Assembly: GCF_014779765.1 (NCBI RefSeq)
Contig: NZ_JACXZA010000004.1
Coordinates: 496,001 to 560,000 of the forward strand
Direction of reading: 5' to 3'
DNA: 64,000 nt
From: Paenibacillus terricola
GTDB lineage: Bacteria > Bacillota > Bacilli > Paenibacillales > Paenibacillaceae
Positions 62,715-64,000 of the stretch are shown here, piece by piece; position 1 is the first letter of the stretch, and each line of letters starts with the position of its first letter. The translations under genes and the position numbers were made by a program. A model generated the notes under the pieces. It was not told the origin of the DNA, made no database searches, and was given only the letters and a program-made list of their open reading frames with translations.

Positions 62715-63722
62715 ATGTTCAGCAAGGATATCGGAATTGACCTGGGGACGGCAAATGTATCGATTCATGTAAAAGGGAAAGGTGTCGTGCTAGATGAGCC
62801 GTCAGTCGTTGCCATTGAGAGCGACTCCAAACGGGTTCTAGCAGTTGGTGAAGAGGCGCACCGGATGGTCGGGCGTACGCCCGGCAACATTATCGCGATC
62901 CGTCCGCTGCGGGACGGCGTCATTGCGGACTTCGAGATTACGGAAGCAATGTTGAAAGCGTTCATCGATCGGATAGGCGGACGCAGCTGGTATGGCAGAC
63001 CGCGCATTCTGATCTGTGCACCTACGAACATTACGTCCGTAGAGCAGAAGGCAATTCGTGAGGCGGCTGAACGCAGCGGAGCACGCGAAGTATTCATGGA
63101 AGAAGAGCCGAAGGCAGCAGCGATCGGCGCGGGCATGGACATTTACCAGCCAAGCGGCAACATGGTTGTCGACATTGGCGGCGGCACGACGGATATTGCG
63201 GTTCTCTCGATGGGCGACATCGTTACCTCGTCGTCCATTAAGGTTGCAGGCAATAAGTTTGACGATGCAATCATGAAGTATATCAAGAGCAAGTACAAGC
63301 TGCTCATCGGAGAGCGGACAAGCGAAGATATTAAGATCAAGATCGGCACGGTCAACGGCGAAGGTCGCAATGGCGAGATCGACATTCGCGGCCGTGACAT
63401 GGTATCTGGATTGCCGCAGACGGTTACGATTCACTCGACAGAAGTGCGCGAAGCGCTTTGGGATTCGGTCATGTCGATCGTATCCGCAGCGAAGTCGGTG
63501 TTGGAACGGACTCCGCCTGAGCTTTCGGCGGACATCATCGACCGCGGCGTCATCTTGACGGGCGGCGGCGCGCTGCTGGACGGATTGGACACGCTCCTGT
63601 CGGAAGAACTGATGGTCCCTGTGCTCGTTGCAGAGGATCCCATGCATTGCGTCGTGAAAGGGACAGGCATTATGCTGGACAACCTGGATCGACTCATTCG
63701 CAAAAACAAATCGTTTAAATAA
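62715..63722 (+). CDS. mbl: Rod-shape actin homologue Mbl/MreB
   Basis: This 335-residue MreB-family ATPase guides lateral wall synthesis. Phosphate-binding GIDLGTANV, VVDIGGGTTDIAV and GGGALLDGL loops are intact. The sequence is closest to Mbl (MFSKDIGIDLGTANVSIHVK, RGRDMVSGLPQT) and the spoIIID-mbl-flhO order is the B. subtilis one. The ATG follows TTGGAGGA by ten nt; the longer frame is rejected. A palindrome CGAATAATATTCG lies 75 nt upstream. Confidence 0.95.
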   Translation: MFSKDIGIDLGTANVSIHVKGKGVVLDEPSVVAIESDSKRVLAVGEEAHRMVGRTPGNIIAIRPLRDGVIADFEITEAMLKAFIDRIGGRSWYGRPRILICAPTNITSVEQKAIREAAERSGAREVFMEEEPKAAAIGAGMDIYQPSGNMVVDIGGGTTDIAVLSMGDIVTSSSIKVAGNKFDDAIMKYIKSKYKLLIGERTSEDIKIKIGTVNGEGRNGEIDIRGRDMVSGLPQTVTIHSTEVREALWDSVMSIVSAAKSVLERTPPELSADIIDRGVILTGGGALLDGLDTLLSEELMVPVLVAEDPMHCVVKGTGIMLDNLDRLIRKNKSFK

Positions 63723-63729
63723 AGAAAAT

Positions 63730-63788
63730 GGAAGTCCGGCGGGTAGGGCGTTCTGGGGGGACGCGCCGAGGCCGGCTTCCGTTTTATT
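63730..63788 (+). terminator. Terminator after mbl
   Basis: GGAAG-T-CCGGC pairs with GCCGG-CTTCC across a one-base bulge, followed by GTTTTATTT. Confidence 0.75.
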
Positions 63789-63921
63789 TGCATATAAGGT
63801 GAGCCCTTAGGCTTATTAATGCTGTGCCCTTAAATGCCGATATAGAGAAATAGAAGACTATCGAACTAGCACTTTCTATTACATATCCGGTTCGGACCGG
63901 ACAAGCCGGGAGGATTACCAG

Positions 63922-64000
63922 ATGCTAAGAGGACTCTATACAGCGGCTGCCGGACTGACGACGCAGCAGCGCCGTCATGATACGGTGACGAACAATATTG
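63922..64000 (+). CDS. flhO: Flagellar hook-basal body protein, N-terminal fragment (FlhO/FlgG-like)
   Basis: The first 26 codons are in the window and continue beyond it. They encode MLRGLYTAAAGLTTQQRRH followed by DTVTNNI, the conserved N-terminal helix of rod and hook proteins (FlgF/FlgG/FlhO/FlhP). GGGAGG precedes the ATG. B. subtilis has flhO-flhP directly after mbl, which decides the name. Confidence 0.88.
   Translation, partial: MLRGLYTAAAGLTTQQRRHDTVTNNI

Overview
The window is a chromosomal segment from an endospore-forming Bacillota of the Paenibacillaceae type (Paenibacillus/Cohnella-like; family assignment is inference). The evidence is spoIIR, spoIID, spoIIQ and spoIIID, a GerA-type germination operon, two secreted proteins with SLH (S-layer homology) modules, strong GGAGG ribosome sites, frequent GTG/TTG starts and a moderately high G+C content. 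Gene order from prfA to flhO follows the Bacillus subtilis order prfA-prmC-spoIIR-ywlC-ywlD-ywlE-rpiB-ywlG-glyA-upp-mnaA-atp-ywzB-murA-spoIID-spoIIQ-spoIIID-mbl-flhO. The main additions here are a CpsB/YwqE-like phosphatase, a seven-gene germination operon, a dps gene, an 11-gene complex I operon and an S8 protease, all between atpC and ywzB, plus an ABC export cassette between murA and spoIID. I found no rRNA, tRNA, IS element, prophage or CRISPR array.

Layout. 1-11 kb: small accessory and housekeeping genes (YhfC-like membrane protein, DUF72 protein, aldo/keto reductase, Rrf2 regulator, thioredoxin, SLH surface protein, a possible small spore protein, a lipoprotein, YchF and a chemoreceptor). 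11-23 kb: translation termination (prfA, prmC), sporulation signal spoIIR, threonylcarbamoyladenosine synthesis, Mn efflux, arginine phosphatase, and the rpiB-ywlG-glyA operon, followed by a His/Cys/Gly-rich membrane protein, upp and the UDP-GlcNAc epimerase gene. 23-31 kb: the complete F1Fo ATP synthase operon atpI-like, I, B, E, F, H, A, G, D, C. 31-39 kb: CpsB/YwqE-like phosphatase, a minus-strand germination operon of order A-C-D-B-D-B-B, and dps. 39-50 kb: nuoABCDHIJKLMN without nuoEFG. 50-56 kb: structured leader, SLH-anchored S8 protease, DUF1146 protein and murA. 55-60 kb: a lipoprotein divergent from a YknXYZ/MacAB-like exporter. 60-64 kb: spoIID, spoIIQ, spoIIID, mbl and the start of flhO.

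How it works together. The central block couples energy conservation (complex I lacking an NADH module, plus H+-type ATP synthase) with envelope precursor supply (UDP-GlcNAc epimerase, MurA, Mbl) and the engulfment programme (SpoIIR, SpoIID, SpoIIQ, SpoIIID). Sigma-F-like and sigma-E-like promoter matches are visible at the sporulation genes.

Most notable regulatory DNA: the rpiB-ywlG-glyA leader contains a clear ZTP (pfl) riboswitch with its own terminator. Downstream of it lie two near-identical 74-nt repeats, each able to fold as a three-way junction, the second ending at the rpiB ribosome site. I do not recognise this tandem element. It is my best candidate for an undescribed regulatory RNA. 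Other points of interest are the germination operon with three tandem B subunits and two small D-type subunits (one B gene apparently starting at ATC), the 15-residue tandem repeats and long Ala-rich extension on NuoC, and the structured 450-nt leader before the S8 protease.
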